DNA of 64,000 bases from Pseudomonas aylmerensis (GCF_001702265.1 NZ_MAUE01000026.1:124001-188000); one strand, 5' to 3'. Numbered from the stretch's first letter, positions 16,679 to 26,247 are shown. The notes: generated by a model from the sequence alone, not told the origin. Made by a program: numbers and translations.

Positions 16679-17956
16679 TTAGAACACGGCCTTGACCTGC
16701 AAGCCCAACACCAACGCGTTGTCGATGTCCGAGCCGGAAAACGCTCCCGGTTCGATGATGTATTGCACATCCGGGCGCAGGTTCAGCCAAGGCGTAGCCT
16801 GGTAGCCGTAGCTGAGTTCGATCAGCTGTTCGGCATTGTCCAGGTTGGGGTAGCTGTTGCCTGCGTTGAACGCCGCCAGTTCCTGCACGTCACGGCTGCG
16901 CGGGTTCGGCACGGCACGGCCATAACCCAGGGCGAGGGTATCGCGCGGGCGCCCTTCGAACGGTTTGTACAGCACTACGCCCGCGCCATACCACTTGCTG
17001 AACGGCGAGGCCGCTTCGCTGGCGGCGGAGTATTGGCCGAAGGCGTGCAGCACACGGCCGGCGGAGCTGCTGGAGGCCCATACGGCCTGGTCGATCAACA
17101 GGTAGTGACCGCCACGCCCGCTGACGTCTTTGTCGCTGCCGATGCGTTTTACATTCGAGCTGTCGTAGTAATAGCCCAGCTTGTATTCACCCGGCAGCGT
17201 GCCGGCGTGCTTGTACACCAGCTCGATCGGCACCACGGTGCCGGTGGTGTGCTTGGGCCCCAGGTGCCAGGCGCGGCTGGAGTTGCCGTTGCTGTCCGGG
17301 TCCACGTTGAAAGCGGCCACGCGCAGTTGCCAGGACGGCGAGAAGTCATACTTCACCCGTGCGCCCAGGCGCGCATTCGGGTAGTTGGTCCAGCCGCTGC
17401 CGCCGGACATGTTCAGCGGGTGCCCGCAGAAACCGGCGTTCATGAAGTTGCACAGAATGCCGCTGTCCAGGCCGCCAAGATCATTGCCCATGGCCATGTA
17501 GCCGAGCTTGAGATTCAGCGCCGGAGTGAACAGCGTGCGCTCGTAGCTCAGCTCGGTGAGACGGGTGTAGAGGCCACCGTAGTTTTCCTGGATCGGCAGG
17601 CGGTTGCCCACCAGGTCCTCGGAGGCGCTGTTGCCGCGCCGGTCATTGATGGTCAGCTGGATGCGGTCGCCATTGTTGAAGCCGTACAGCTTGCCCAGGT
17701 CGAACTGCACGCCGAGCTTGAGGTTCTGCGAATAACGCGCCGAACGGTGCTGGCCGCCGTGGGCGTTATAGGCGGTTTCGCCGCTGTAGTCGCCGGTAAA
17801 GCGGATACCTTGCTCGTCCAGCTCGCGGCGCAGGCCGCCCCAGTCGCCGGTCAGGGTGGTGTCGTCGGCTTGGGCGGGCAGGGCGGCACTGAAGGCCAGG
17901 CCCAGCAACAGGCGCCCAAGCAGGCGGTCGGGAAAAAAGTGAGAAGTGGGGGTCAT
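16679..17956 (-). CDS. oprB: Carbohydrate-selective porin OprB
   Basis: The 425-residue precursor has a signal peptide ending at ALPAQA, then DDTTLTGDWGGLRRELDEQG, the OprB opening. It continues as an outer-membrane beta-barrel with alternating aromatic strands and the terminal phenylalanine AVF. The ATG at 17956 has GGAAG about ten bases upstream; an upstream in-frame start would place 14 polar residues before the signal peptide. It allows glucose and related sugars through the outer membrane. It lies 58 bases downstream of gcd and is probably co-transcribed. Confidence 0.92.
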   Translation of the reverse strand: MTPTSHFFPDRLLGRLLLGLAFSAALPAQADDTTLTGDWGGLRRELDEQGIRFTGDYSGETAYNAHGGQHRSARYSQNLKLGVQFDLGKLYGFNNGDRIQLTINDRRGNSASEDLVGNRLPIQENYGGLYTRLTELSYERTLFTPALNLKLGYMAMGNDLGGLDSGILCNFMNAGFCGHPLNMSGGSGWTNYPNARLGARVKYDFSPSWQLRVAAFNVDPDSNGNSSRAWHLGPKHTTGTVVPIELVYKHAGTLPGEYKLGYYYDSSNVKRIGSDKDVSGRGGHYLLIDQAVWASSSSAGRVLHAFGQYSAASEAASPFSKWYGAGVVLYKPFEGRPRDTLALGYGRAVPNPRSRDVQELAAFNAGNSYPNLDNAEQLIELSYGYQATPWLNLRPDVQYIIEPGAFSGSDIDNALVLGLQVKAVF

Positions 17957-18014
17957 GCGCGGTCTTCCAAAAAGCCGAAAGCGCGGTGCGGGGGACACCG
18001 CGCGAACACAGGGG

Positions 18015-20423
18015 TTATGGCAGGGCGTAGGCGATCACGTAGTCGCCACGGTCGGTGGACTGGCGTGCGCCGCCGGCGGTGATGACGATGTACTGCTTGC
18101 CGGTTTTTGGCGACACGTAGGTCATCGGGCCACCCTGGCTGCCGACGGGCAGGCGGGCTTTCCAGATTTCATCACCGTTGTTGCTGTTGAACGCGCGCAG
18201 GTAGAAGTCCTGGGTGCCGGCAATGAAGATCAGGCCGCCCTGGGTCGACAGGGTACCGCCGAGGGTCGGCAGGCCGATCTTGATCGGCAGGTGCATGCGG
18301 ATGCCCAGCGGACCGGTGTCTTCAACGGTGCCCACCGGCACTTGCCACGCGACCTTTTGGGTCTTCATGTCGATGGCGGTAAGGGTGCCGAACGGCGGCG
18401 CCTGGCACGGAATGCCGGCCACCGACAGGAAGCGGTTTTTGTTCACCGCATATGGCGTGCCCTTGAGCGGTACTGCGCCCATGCCGGTGTTCAACGCTTC
18501 GCCACCGGACGAGGCTTGCGCCTTGTTCTGCGACGGCACCATCTGGATCCACAGGCCCAGGCGCATGTCGTTGACGAAGATAAAACCGTGCACCGGGTCG
18601 GTGGAGATGCTGCCCCAGTTCATGCCACCCAGGGAGCCTGGGAAACTCAGCGACTTGTCGGTGCCTGGCGCGGTGTACAGGCCTTCATAGCGCATGCCCT
18701 TGAAGTCGATACGGCACAGCAACTGGTCGTACGGCGTGGCGCCCCACATGTCCGACTCGGTCAGGGTCTGCGCGCCGATCTGCGGCATGCCCACCGATTT
18801 CGGCTGGGTCGGCGAGTAGGGTTCGTTAGGAATGTTGGCGGCCTTGACCGGGACTTCCTTGACGTCGGTCAGCGGCTTGCCGGTGGCGCGGTCGAGCACA
18901 TAGATCTGCCCGGCCTTGGTGCCGATCACCACCGCTGGAACTGCCTTGTCGCTGCCCGGTGGGGTGAAGTCGATCAGGCTCGGCTGCATCGGCAGGTCGA
19001 AGTCCCACAGGTCATTGTGGACCGTCTGGTACACCCACTTTTCAGCACCGGTGGAGGCATCCAGTGCCAGCACCGAGGCGCCGTATTTGTGGTTCAGTTG
19101 AGTACGTTCGACGCCGTAGATGTCGGTGGACGAGCTGCCCATCGGCAGGAAGACCGTGTTCATCAGCGGGTCGTAAGACATCGGCGCCCAGCTGTTCGGC
19201 GTGCTGCGCACATAGGTGCTGCCGTCGGCCGGTGCTTGCTTGTCTTGCGGGTTGCCCGGGTCGAAGGCCCAGCGCATTTGGCCGCTGATCACGTCGAAGC
19301 CACGGATCACGCCGCCAGGCATGTCGGTCTGCACGTTGTCGGCGACGCGGCCGCCGACCACCACGGTGGTGCCGGCAATCAACGGCGCGGACGACAGCTG
19401 GTAGTAGCTGTCCGGTACATCGCCGAGGCCGGCCTTGAGGTCCACCTGGCCATGGGTGCCAAAGTCTTCGCAGAATTTGCCGGTGTCGGCATCCACGGCG
19501 ATCAGGCGCGCATCAATGGTGTTGGTCAGCAAGCGGCGCTGGCACTGCGCACCGGCAGGCACGCTGGCGGCAATGATCGGCGAGCTGTTGGGCTGGGTCG
19601 GCTGGGCGATCGGCGCGGTGGCGTCAAAGTAGGCCATGCCCCGGCAACGCTGCCAGACCGCCGATTTGGCGTTGACCTCGTTCTTCCACAGCTCTTTGCC
19701 GGTATCGGCGTCGAGGGCGATCAGGTTGTTGTGCGGCGTGCAGATAAACACCTTGTTGCCGATCTGCAAGGGCGTGAGCTGGTCTTCGGCACCGTTGCCG
19801 TCGCTGATCGCCACGTCACCGGTGTGGTAGGTCCACGCCACCTTGAGTTTGTCGATATTGTCGCGATTGATCTGGTCCAGCGCGGCGAAGCGGCTGCCAC
19901 CTTCGGTGTTGCCGTAGTGCGCCCAGTCTTTCTGCGCGTCGGCTGCAGCCACCGGCGTGATGCCCGGGCCAGTACCGTTGGGCGCGACACTCGGATGGGC
20001 GACAAACATATTGCCCGCCGCAACCGCCACACCCACCGCCAGCACGGCGGCGACGCCATAGGCACCGCGTGCAGGCCGGCCAGCCAGCAGCGGATAGACC
20101 AGCGCCACCACCAGGCCGATGGCCGCAAACATGAACAGCCGCGAGAACAGCGGCCAGAACACCAGCCCGACATCGGCCACTGCCCAGATCGCCGTCCCCA
20201 CCAGGAACGCTGCGAACAACCACGCGCCAGCGGTTTTGCCTCGGGCGATCAACAGCCCGGAAACCGCCATGGCCACGCCGCCGATCAGGAAGTACCAGGA
20301 ACCGCCGAGGCTCACCAGTTTGGCGCCGCCAACAGCCAGCGCGAGGCCGAGCAGGGCGATGATGACGCCCAAACCCAGCAGGAGGAATCTAGAGGCGCCA
20401 TGGGCGCGCGATGCTCGTTTCAT
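18015..20423 (-). CDS. gcd: Membrane-bound PQQ-dependent glucose dehydrogenase
   Basis: The 802-residue enzyme has about five membrane segments in its first 150 residues, then a large periplasmic beta-propeller starting at WAHYGNTEGGSRFAALDQIN. Further family stretches are GAEKWVYQTVHNDLWDFDLP and LGGMNWGSISTDPVHGFIFV. It oxidises periplasmic glucose to gluconolactone with PQQ as cofactor and ubiquinone as acceptor. Placement just before oprB is usual in pseudomonads. The enzyme can also act on xylose, which is relevant beside the xyl genes. Confidence 0.95.
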   Translation of the reverse strand: MKRASRAHGASRFLLLGLGVIIALLGLALAVGGAKLVSLGGSWYFLIGGVAMAVSGLLIARGKTAGAWLFAAFLVGTAIWAVADVGLVFWPLFSRLFMFAAIGLVVALVYPLLAGRPARGAYGVAAVLAVGVAVAAGNMFVAHPSVAPNGTGPGITPVAAADAQKDWAHYGNTEGGSRFAALDQINRDNIDKLKVAWTYHTGDVAISDGNGAEDQLTPLQIGNKVFICTPHNNLIALDADTGKELWKNEVNAKSAVWQRCRGMAYFDATAPIAQPTQPNSSPIIAASVPAGAQCQRRLLTNTIDARLIAVDADTGKFCEDFGTHGQVDLKAGLGDVPDSYYQLSSAPLIAGTTVVVGGRVADNVQTDMPGGVIRGFDVISGQMRWAFDPGNPQDKQAPADGSTYVRSTPNSWAPMSYDPLMNTVFLPMGSSSTDIYGVERTQLNHKYGASVLALDASTGAEKWVYQTVHNDLWDFDLPMQPSLIDFTPPGSDKAVPAVVIGTKAGQIYVLDRATGKPLTDVKEVPVKAANIPNEPYSPTQPKSVGMPQIGAQTLTESDMWGATPYDQLLCRIDFKGMRYEGLYTAPGTDKSLSFPGSLGGMNWGSISTDPVHGFIFVNDMRLGLWIQMVPSQNKAQASSGGEALNTGMGAVPLKGTPYAVNKNRFLSVAGIPCQAPPFGTLTAIDMKTQKVAWQVPVGTVEDTGPLGIRMHLPIKIGLPTLGGTLSTQGGLIFIAGTQDFYLRAFNSNNGDEIWKARLPVGSQGGPMTYVSPKTGKQYIVITAGGARQSTDRGDYVIAYALP

Positions 20424-20738
20424 ATCGACAGGACTCGAAGGTGAGAGGGCAAAGACGCGATTTTAGCAAGATAAGTAACTAGTTAGTACATTGGAGTCCT
20501 GCAATAGACTATTACAGGTGCTGCGATGATGGGCTGAGGCTAAATGTCGCGTGGCTGTGATGAGTGTAGGTGATCGGCAGGCGGCCTTCGGTCCAACTGC
20601 AGGCACGGGCTTTCTGTGTGAGGGAGCTTACTTGCACTGACTGCGCGGCAGTCCCCGGCTTTTGGGGGCGTTTTGCCCCCCAGCACAAGCGAGCCTGCCC
20701 CCACCGCAAGCCCGCTCGCACGCTTAGCTGCAGATCAC
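20424..20738. other. Non-coding region with one strong hairpin
   Basis: I see no gene in these 315 bases. The part next to gcd (AT-rich, ACTAGTTAGTACATTGGAG at about 20478-20496) probably holds its promoter. A GGGGGC/GCCCCC hairpin with a GTTTT loop at 20664-20680 and REP-like CAAGCCCGCTCGCACGC near 20717 lie past the stop of the LLM monooxygenase gene and may end its transcript. Confidence 0.5.
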
Positions 20739-21782
20739 TCAACGAAACGCCGGCACCACCTGCTCGATAAACAGCGCCAGGGACTTCTTTTTCTCGGCAT
20801 GCGGCAGGCTGTTGTCGCACCAGAAGCTGAACTCATCCACGCCCAGTTCCTGGTAGTAGCGGATGCGCGGGATGATTTCTTCGGCGGTGCCGATCATCGC
20901 GGTCTTGTGCAGGCTTTCCAGCTCGAACTCGGGGCGCGCGGCGAATTTCTCTTCCGGGCTCGGGGCCAGGAAGCCATTCACCGGCACCTCTTTGTTGCCG
21001 AACCAGGCATCGAAGGTGCGATAGAACTTGGAGATCGCCTTGGCCCCGACTTTCCAGCCGTCCGGATCATCGGCGGCATGCACGTGGGTGTGACGCAGCA
21101 CCATCAGTTGCGGGCGCGGTACGTCGGGATTGTTGTCGAGGGCGGCCTGGAATTTGTTTTTCAGGTCGAGGACTTCTTCGTCGCCCTTCATCAGCGGCGT
21201 GACCATCACGTTGCAGCCGTTGGCCACCGCGAAGTTGTGCGAGTCCGGGTCGCGGGCGGCGATCCACATCGGCGGGTTGGGCTGCTGGATCGGCTTGGGC
21301 ACGCTGGTGGAGGTGGGGAATTTCCAGATCTCGCCATCGTGGGCGTAGTCGCCTTTCCACAAGGCGCGTACCACGGGCACCATCTCGCGCAAGGCCTGGC
21401 CGCCGGAAGAGGCGGGCATGCCGCCGGCCATGCGGTCGAATTCGACCTGGTAGGCGCCACGGGCCAGGCCGACTTCCATGCGGCCGTTGCTGATCACGTC
21501 GAGCAACGCGCATTCGCCCGCCACCCGCAACGGGTGCCAGAACGGCGCGATGATGGTGCCGGCGCCCAGGTGAATGGTGGTGGTCTTGGCCGCGAGGTAA
21601 GCCAACAGCGGCATCGGGCTCGGCGAGATGGTGTATTCCATGGCGTGGTGTTCGCCAATCCATACGGTGCTGAAACCACCGGCCTCGGCCATCAGGGTCA
21701 GTTCGGTCAAGTCTTCGAACAACTGACGGTGGCTGACGCTTTCATCCCAACGTTCCATGTGTACGAACAGGGAAAACTTCAT
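20739..21782 (-). CDS. LLM-class flavin-dependent monooxygenase
   Basis: This 347-residue protein belongs to the bacterial luciferase-like fold. It opens MKFSLFVHMERWDESVSHRQ and has TVWIGEHHAMEY, LGAGTIIAPFWHPLRVAGE and GRMEVGLARGAYQVEFDRM, all typical of FMNH2-dependent two-component monooxygenases. It should use reduced flavin supplied by a separate reductase, and two candidates are in the window (24004, 62326). Substrate is unknown; it is not RutA-like in sequence. GAGG precedes the ATG at 21782. The divergent region toward the chemoreceptor carries a copy of the 25-bp operator-like motif that marks the GntR-linked regulon. Confidence 0.85.
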   Translation of the reverse strand: MKFSLFVHMERWDESVSHRQLFEDLTELTLMAEAGGFSTVWIGEHHAMEYTISPSPMPLLAYLAAKTTTIHLGAGTIIAPFWHPLRVAGECALLDVISNGRMEVGLARGAYQVEFDRMAGGMPASSGGQALREMVPVVRALWKGDYAHDGEIWKFPTSTSVPKPIQQPNPPMWIAARDPDSHNFAVANGCNVMVTPLMKGDEEVLDLKNKFQAALDNNPDVPRPQLMVLRHTHVHAADDPDGWKVGAKAISKFYRTFDAWFGNKEVPVNGFLAPSPEEKFAARPEFELESLHKTAMIGTAEEIIPRIRYYQELGVDEFSFWCDNSLPHAEKKKSLALFIEQVVPAFR

Positions 21783-21890
21783 GACGCTTACCTCGGATCT
21801 ATTGTGATAGGCCTGTCGACTGCGGGCCCTTAAGTACTCTCGCCACCTTGAAGCTTGCCAGTGATAACGGCTGTTCGGCGGATTGATTGT

Positions 21891-21915
21891 TGGTATACCA
21901 TAATACGGAATATCC
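21891..21915 (+). promoter_or_regulatory. Operator-like motif, copy A
   Basis: The site begins TGGTATACCATAATACGG and continues AATATCC. As a 25-mer it is palindromic at 8 of 12 pairs. It matches the copies at 24540, 24713, 58599 and 59788. It lies between the divergent LLM monooxygenase (start 21782) and chemoreceptor (start 21971), so it could control both. Confidence 0.7.
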
Positions 21916-21970
21916 GCAAAACTTTTCTCTCCAACGGTTGCACCCTCACCTCACAAGGAAGGCGAGCTCG

Positions 21971-23917
21971 ATGAACATAAAACAAAAATTAATCCTGGCG
22001 TTTGCGGTGATCGCCAGCCTACCGGTGATTCTGGTGGCTGTGCTGATCATTCTCAACGTACGCCATGAGGCCCGCGACAGCTTTGTCGACAGCAGTGGCC
22101 GCGAGATCCGCCAGGTCGACAACGCGATGCAACTGTTCTTCGAAGGCATCAGCCAGAACGTCGCCTACCTGGCTGCGCACCCGCAGTTGCGCAGCCTGCA
22201 GGGCGATGTGAAACGCTACCTGGCCAGCGACGCCGCGCACATTGCTCCCGGCGAGCGCGACCAGCAGTTGTTCGCGTTGTTCGAGGGCCTGGCCAAGAGT
22301 CATTCGGCCTACACCTACCTGTCGCTCGGTACCGAGGATGGTGGATATGTGTTTTGGCCCGGCGACCCCAACCTTGCCAACTACGACCCGCGCACGCGGC
22401 CCTGGTACAAGACGGCCATGGCGCAACCGGGCAAGACCCTGCGCACCGAAGCCTATTACTGGGCGGCCGACGACGTGGTGCTGGTGAGCACCGTGCAAAG
22501 CTTCAACGACCGCCAGGGCAAGGCGAGCGGGGTGGTCAACATCGACGTGTCGCTCAAGCAACTGACCGACCTGGTCAAGCAGATCAAGCTGGGCGAAAGC
22601 GGCTACCTGATGCTGATGGAGGCCAACAACACGGTGCTGGTAGACCCGAATGACCCGTCCCACAACTTCAAGAAACTCGGCGAGTTGGGTGACGGCTACC
22701 GGCAGTTGAGCGAAGCCGGCCAAGGCCTGGTGCAGGTGGAACTGGCGGGCGAGCGCTACATGGCGCTGGTGTGGCCGTCGAAGGCATTGGGCTGGCGGTT
22801 TGTCGGGCTGGTGCGCGAAAGCGAAGTGATGGCCGGCGCGGCACGCCTGACCTGGTTGATCGCGGCTATCGCATTGGTGTGTGGCCTGCTGTTTGCTGCG
22901 GCGGGCGCCTGGTTTGCCGGGCTGATCGTCAAGCCGATCCGTGGCGTGGCCAGTGGTTTGGAAGGCATTGCGCAGGGCGAGGGTGACCTGACGGCGCGCC
23001 TGGCGGTCAATGGCCGCGACGAGACGGCGCAGCTCGCCGGCTGGTTCAATCAATTCCTGGAAGCCATCCGCACCCTGATCCAGCGCATCGGCCAGGCCGC
23101 CGCGCAAATCCACAGCAGCTCCGGCAGTGCCACCGAAGTCTCGATAGAGATGGCCGACGTCGCCTCACGCCAGCGCGAAGCGGTGGACATGGTCTCCACG
23201 GCGTTTCATGAAATGGTCGCCACCTCCAACGAAGTCGCGCGCTCCTGCAGCCAGGCTGCCGATTCTGCCGACAATGGCCAGCGCCAGGCCCACACCGGGC
23301 AACAGCAGATCGACGCGGCGGTGAGCAGTGTCGGGCGCTTGAGCGAAGAGATCGGCCACTCGGCCCAGGCCATGGAGCAGTTGGAAAAAGACAGCAACGA
23401 CATCCAGTCGATCCTCGGCACCATCCGTTCCATCGCCGAGCAGACCAACCTGCTGGCGTTGAACGCCGCCATCGAAGCCGCCCGGGCCGGCGAGCAGGGG
23501 CGTGGGTTCGCGGTGGTGGCGGATGAGGTGCGCGCCCTGGCCAAACGCACGGCAGACTCCACCGGCGAAATCGACGGACTGCTTGGCAATCTGGCGCGGC
23601 GCACCCATCAGATGGGCAAGCAGATGCATGCCAGCCTTGAGGTGTCCCAGGAAACCGTGGTGTCGATCAACGATGCGCGCGCCAGCTTTGGCTTGATTCG
23701 TGAGTCGGTGGATGTCATCCGCGACATGAACACGCAAATCGCTACCGCCGCCGAAGAACAGCACCAGGTGGCCGAAGACATCAACCGGCATATCAGCCAG
23801 ATTCACGCGGATGCACAGTTGGTGGCGAGCCTGGCCGACTCCACACGTGGCGATGCGCAGCAATTGACCGCGTTGTCGCAGACCTTGAACCAGCTGGTCA
23901 GCCGCTTCCGTACCTGA
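21971..23917 (+). CDS. Methyl-accepting chemotaxis protein with dCACHE sensor
   Basis: The 648-residue receptor has an N-terminal membrane helix (LILAFAVIASLPVILVAVLI), a periplasmic double-CACHE domain, a second helix near residues 295-320, a HAMP segment and a C-terminal signalling domain with the tip EQTNLLALNAAIEAARAGEQ. The sensor contains YDPRTRPWYKTA followed by downstream aspartates, the pattern of dCACHE domains that bind amino acids or amines. The ATG at 21971 follows AAGGAAGGCGAG; an upstream in-frame ATG overlaps the operator motif and is rejected. Sharing that motif with the flavin genes suggests it senses the pathway's substrate. Confidence 0.92.
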   Translation: MNIKQKLILAFAVIASLPVILVAVLIILNVRHEARDSFVDSSGREIRQVDNAMQLFFEGISQNVAYLAAHPQLRSLQGDVKRYLASDAAHIAPGERDQQLFALFEGLAKSHSAYTYLSLGTEDGGYVFWPGDPNLANYDPRTRPWYKTAMAQPGKTLRTEAYYWAADDVVLVSTVQSFNDRQGKASGVVNIDVSLKQLTDLVKQIKLGESGYLMLMEANNTVLVDPNDPSHNFKKLGELGDGYRQLSEAGQGLVQVELAGERYMALVWPSKALGWRFVGLVRESEVMAGAARLTWLIAAIALVCGLLFAAAGAWFAGLIVKPIRGVASGLEGIAQGEGDLTARLAVNGRDETAQLAGWFNQFLEAIRTLIQRIGQAAAQIHSSSGSATEVSIEMADVASRQREAVDMVSTAFHEMVATSNEVARSCSQAADSADNGQRQAHTGQQQIDAAVSSVGRLSEEIGHSAQAMEQLEKDSNDIQSILGTIRSIAEQTNLLALNAAIEAARAGEQGRGFAVVADEVRALAKRTADSTGEIDGLLGNLARRTHQMGKQMHASLEVSQETVVSINDARASFGLIRESVDVIRDMNTQIATAAEEQHQVAEDINRHISQIHADAQLVASLADSTRGDAQQLTALSQTLNQLVSRFRT

Positions 23918-23933
23918 CCGCCGCTATCGCAGG

Positions 23934-23982
23934 CAAGCCAGCGCCCATCGTTGAAATGCATTCAGCTGTGGGCGCTGGCTTG
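23934..23982. terminator. Palindrome between convergent genes
   Basis: CAAGCCAGCGCCCA at 23934-23947 pairs with TGGGCGCTGGCTTG at 23969-23982, a perfect 14-base stem. It lies between the convergent chemoreceptor and flavin reductase. It is a REP relative that may act as a bidirectional terminator. Confidence 0.65.
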
Positions 23983-24003
23983 ACTGCGGTGTATCGGAAT
24001 TAA

Positions 24004-24489
24004 TCAGGCAACCAGGGGCAGGGCGCCCATCTTGCCGTGGCAATACACCAGCGGCCCGGCGTTCTGCTGGGGCACGATCAGGTTTTTCACCGAGCCGACC
24101 ATGATTGCATGGTCGCCACCTTCATACTCGCGCCACAACTCGCACTCGATCACCGCCGTGGCGTTCGCCAGGATCGGATTGCCCAGTTCGCTGAGCGTCC
24201 ATTCGATGCCCTGTGCCTTGTCCTTGCCCTTGCGCGCAAAGGCATAGGCTTCGGTTTGTTGCCCACCGGACAGGACGTGGATCGCAAAGCGCTTGTTCTT
24301 GATCAGCACCGGGTACGAATCGGAGCTGTAGTTGGGGCAGAACAGCACCAGCGCCGGGTCCATCGACAACGAACTGAAGGCACTGGCGGTCAGCCCGACG
24401 ATTTGCCCGTCGTCATCGAGCGTGGTGATCACGGTGACCCCGGACGGAAACGAACCCATCACTTGTTTGTAGATAGCGGCATCGATCAT
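24004..24489 (-). CDS. Flavin reductase family protein (copy 1)
   Basis: This 161-residue protein is of the HpaC/flavin-reductase-like fold, with FPSGVTVITTLDDDGQIVG, LTASAFSSLSMDPALVLFCP and the C-terminal GGDHAIMVGSVKNLIVP. It should reduce FMN or FAD with NAD(P)H and hand it to a monooxygenase, most likely the LLM enzyme at 20739. It is a close paralog of the protein at 62326-62811 (roughly two thirds identical by eye). An operator-like motif lies about 50-75 bases upstream of its start. Confidence 0.88.
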   Translation of the reverse strand: MIDAAIYKQVMGSFPSGVTVITTLDDDGQIVGLTASAFSSLSMDPALVLFCPNYSSDSYPVLIKNKRFAIHVLSGGQQTEAYAFARKGKDKAQGIEWTLSELGNPILANATAVIECELWREYEGGDHAIMVGSVKNLIVPQQNAGPLVYCHGKMGALPLVA

Positions 24490-24812
24490 GGGACGGTCCT
24501 CTGGCGGTAGAGCGGGTTTTTATGAATTTGTAGGTCTGATGGTATACCGTAATACAATCGATGCAACAGCTTTTTCAGGCGGCCGATGAACGTCAACCTT
24601 TGGTCTTATAACCAATAAATACGGGGGTAAAGGCGCGAAAACGCCGAGGGCCATGTGGCACACTTGCGGATCAGATGCGCGCTGAGACTACGGATCAGTC
24701 TTGTGAAAATGTTGGAATACCATAATATGGTGTTCATCTGAGGGGCCGCCACGATGCGCCCCCGGTATGGCGTCAAACAACTATAAGATCAGACAAACGC
24801 GAGTCCATTTCC
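24490..24812. promoter_or_regulatory. Divergent control region with two operator-like motifs
   Basis: This 323-base stretch separates flavin reductase (minus) from the NCS1 permease (plus) and holds no gene. Copy B of the motif (TGGTATACCGTAATACA, 24540-24564, weak right half) is nearer the reductase. Copy C (TGGAATACCATAATATGG, 24713-24737, palindromic at 9 of 12 pairs) is nearer the permease. The paired placement suggests each divergent promoter has its own site. Confidence 0.68.
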
Positions 24813-26219
24813 ATGCCCCAGATGTCCCGGCAAGATCCCCTGATCGAGAATCACACGGTCGATTACGTTCCTCTCGCAGAGCGCCATGGAAAGGCCCGCG
24901 ACCTGTTCACCCTATGGTTCAGCACCAACATTGCGCCGCTGCCCATCGTCACCGGTGCCATGGTGGCCCAGGTGTTCCACCTCAACCTGGTGTGGGGGCT
25001 GCTGGCGATTGCCCTCGGGCATCTGCTCGGCGGTATCGTGATTGCCCTCGCGTCGGCCCAGGGCCCGCGCATGGGCATCCCGCAGATGGTGCAGAGCCGG
25101 GGCCAGTTCGGCCGTTACGGCGCACTGCTGATCGTGTTCTTCGCGGCGCTGATCTACATCGGCTTTTTCATTTCCAACATCGTGCTGGCCGGCAAATCCA
25201 TCGTCGGCATCGTGCCCGCGGTGCCGGTGCCGGCGAGCATTCTGATCGGCGCGCTCAGCGCTACCGCCATCGGCGTGATCGGCTACCGCTTCATCCACAG
25301 CCTCAACCGTATCGGCACCTGGGTAATGGGCAGCGCGCTGCTCGCCGGTTTCATCTACATCTTCGCCCATGACCTGCCAGCGGACTTCCTCACCCGTGGC
25401 GGTTTCAACGCCGCCGGCTGGCTGGCCACGGTGTCGCTGGGGGTGATCTGGCAGATCAGCTTTTCGCCCTACACCAGTGACTATTCGCGCTACCTGCCGG
25501 CGGATATCGGCATCACCCGGCCGTTTATCGCGACCTACCTGGGCGCCACGCTCGGCACCATCCTGTCGTTCGCATTTGGTTTGGTCGCGGCACTGGCCAC
25601 GCCCGAAGGTACCGAGGCGATGGTCGCGGTCAAGCAAGCCACTGGCTGGCTCGGACCGATCCTGATGGTGCTGTTCCTGCTCAATATCATCAGCCACAAC
25701 GCGCTGAATCTGTACGGCGCGGTGCTGTCGATCATCACCTCGATCCAGACCTTCGCCAGCCATTGGACCCCGAGCATCAAGGTGCGCGTGGTGCTGTCCG
25801 GCGTGGTCCTGGCCGGTTGCTGCCTCGTGGCGCTGGGCGCATCGGCGGACTTCATCTCGCAGTTTATCGGGCTGATCCTGGCGCTGTTGCTGGTGCTGGT
25901 GCCGTGGGCGTCGATCAACCTGATCGACTTCTATGTGATCAAGCGCGGGGTGTACGACATTGCCTCGATCTTCCGCGCGGACGGCGGGGTCTACGGGCGC
26001 TTCAACCTGCATGCGATCGTGGCCTATTTCATCGGCATCATTGTCCAGCTGCCGTTTGCCAATACGTCGCTGTACGTGGGGCCGTGGGCCAATCTGGTGG
26101 ACGGCGCGGACCTGTCGTGGCTGGTGGGGTTGGTGGTGACGTGCCCGCTGTATTACTGCCTGGCGACACGTCAACATACCCAGAAGGTCAGGGCGGCGCG
26201 GTTGGGCTACACCGACTGA
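24813..26219 (+). CDS. NCS1-family permease (cytosine/purine/N-heterocycle type)
   Basis: The 468-residue membrane protein has about twelve hydrophobic segments and NCS1 features. The N-terminal cytosol-facing segment is DYVPLAERHGKARDLFTLWF, helix 1 is STNIAPLPIVTGAM and helix 6 is ISFSPYTSDYSRYLP. NCS1 proteins import nitrogenous ring compounds such as cytosine, uracil, allantoin, hydantoins or thiamine with protons or sodium. The substrate here is unknown. Operator-like copy C lies 76 bases upstream, tying it to the flavin-dependent genes. It is the strongest hint that the regulon handles an N-heterocycle. Confidence 0.88.
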   Translation: MPQMSRQDPLIENHTVDYVPLAERHGKARDLFTLWFSTNIAPLPIVTGAMVAQVFHLNLVWGLLAIALGHLLGGIVIALASAQGPRMGIPQMVQSRGQFGRYGALLIVFFAALIYIGFFISNIVLAGKSIVGIVPAVPVPASILIGALSATAIGVIGYRFIHSLNRIGTWVMGSALLAGFIYIFAHDLPADFLTRGGFNAAGWLATVSLGVIWQISFSPYTSDYSRYLPADIGITRPFIATYLGATLGTILSFAFGLVAALATPEGTEAMVAVKQATGWLGPILMVLFLLNIISHNALNLYGAVLSIITSIQTFASHWTPSIKVRVVLSGVVLAGCCLVALGASADFISQFIGLILALLLVLVPWASINLIDFYVIKRGVYDIASIFRADGGVYGRFNLHAIVAYFIGIIVQLPFANTSLYVGPWANLVDGADLSWLVGLVVTCPLYYCLATRQHTQKVRAARLGYTD

Positions 26220-26247
26220 CCTTTGCTCACACAACAGCCTCCAGAAT

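Noticed and set aside
17946..20444. 832-codon open frame on the plus strand
   Set aside because: It is the antisense shadow of gcd and is rich in Arg, His and Gly as expected from high-GC third positions; gcd itself matches a family over its full length.
20739..24489. Rut pyrimidine pathway (RutA, RutF, permease)
   Set aside because: The oxygenase does not resemble RutA beyond the fold, and no rutB, rutC, rutD or rutE homologs are present.
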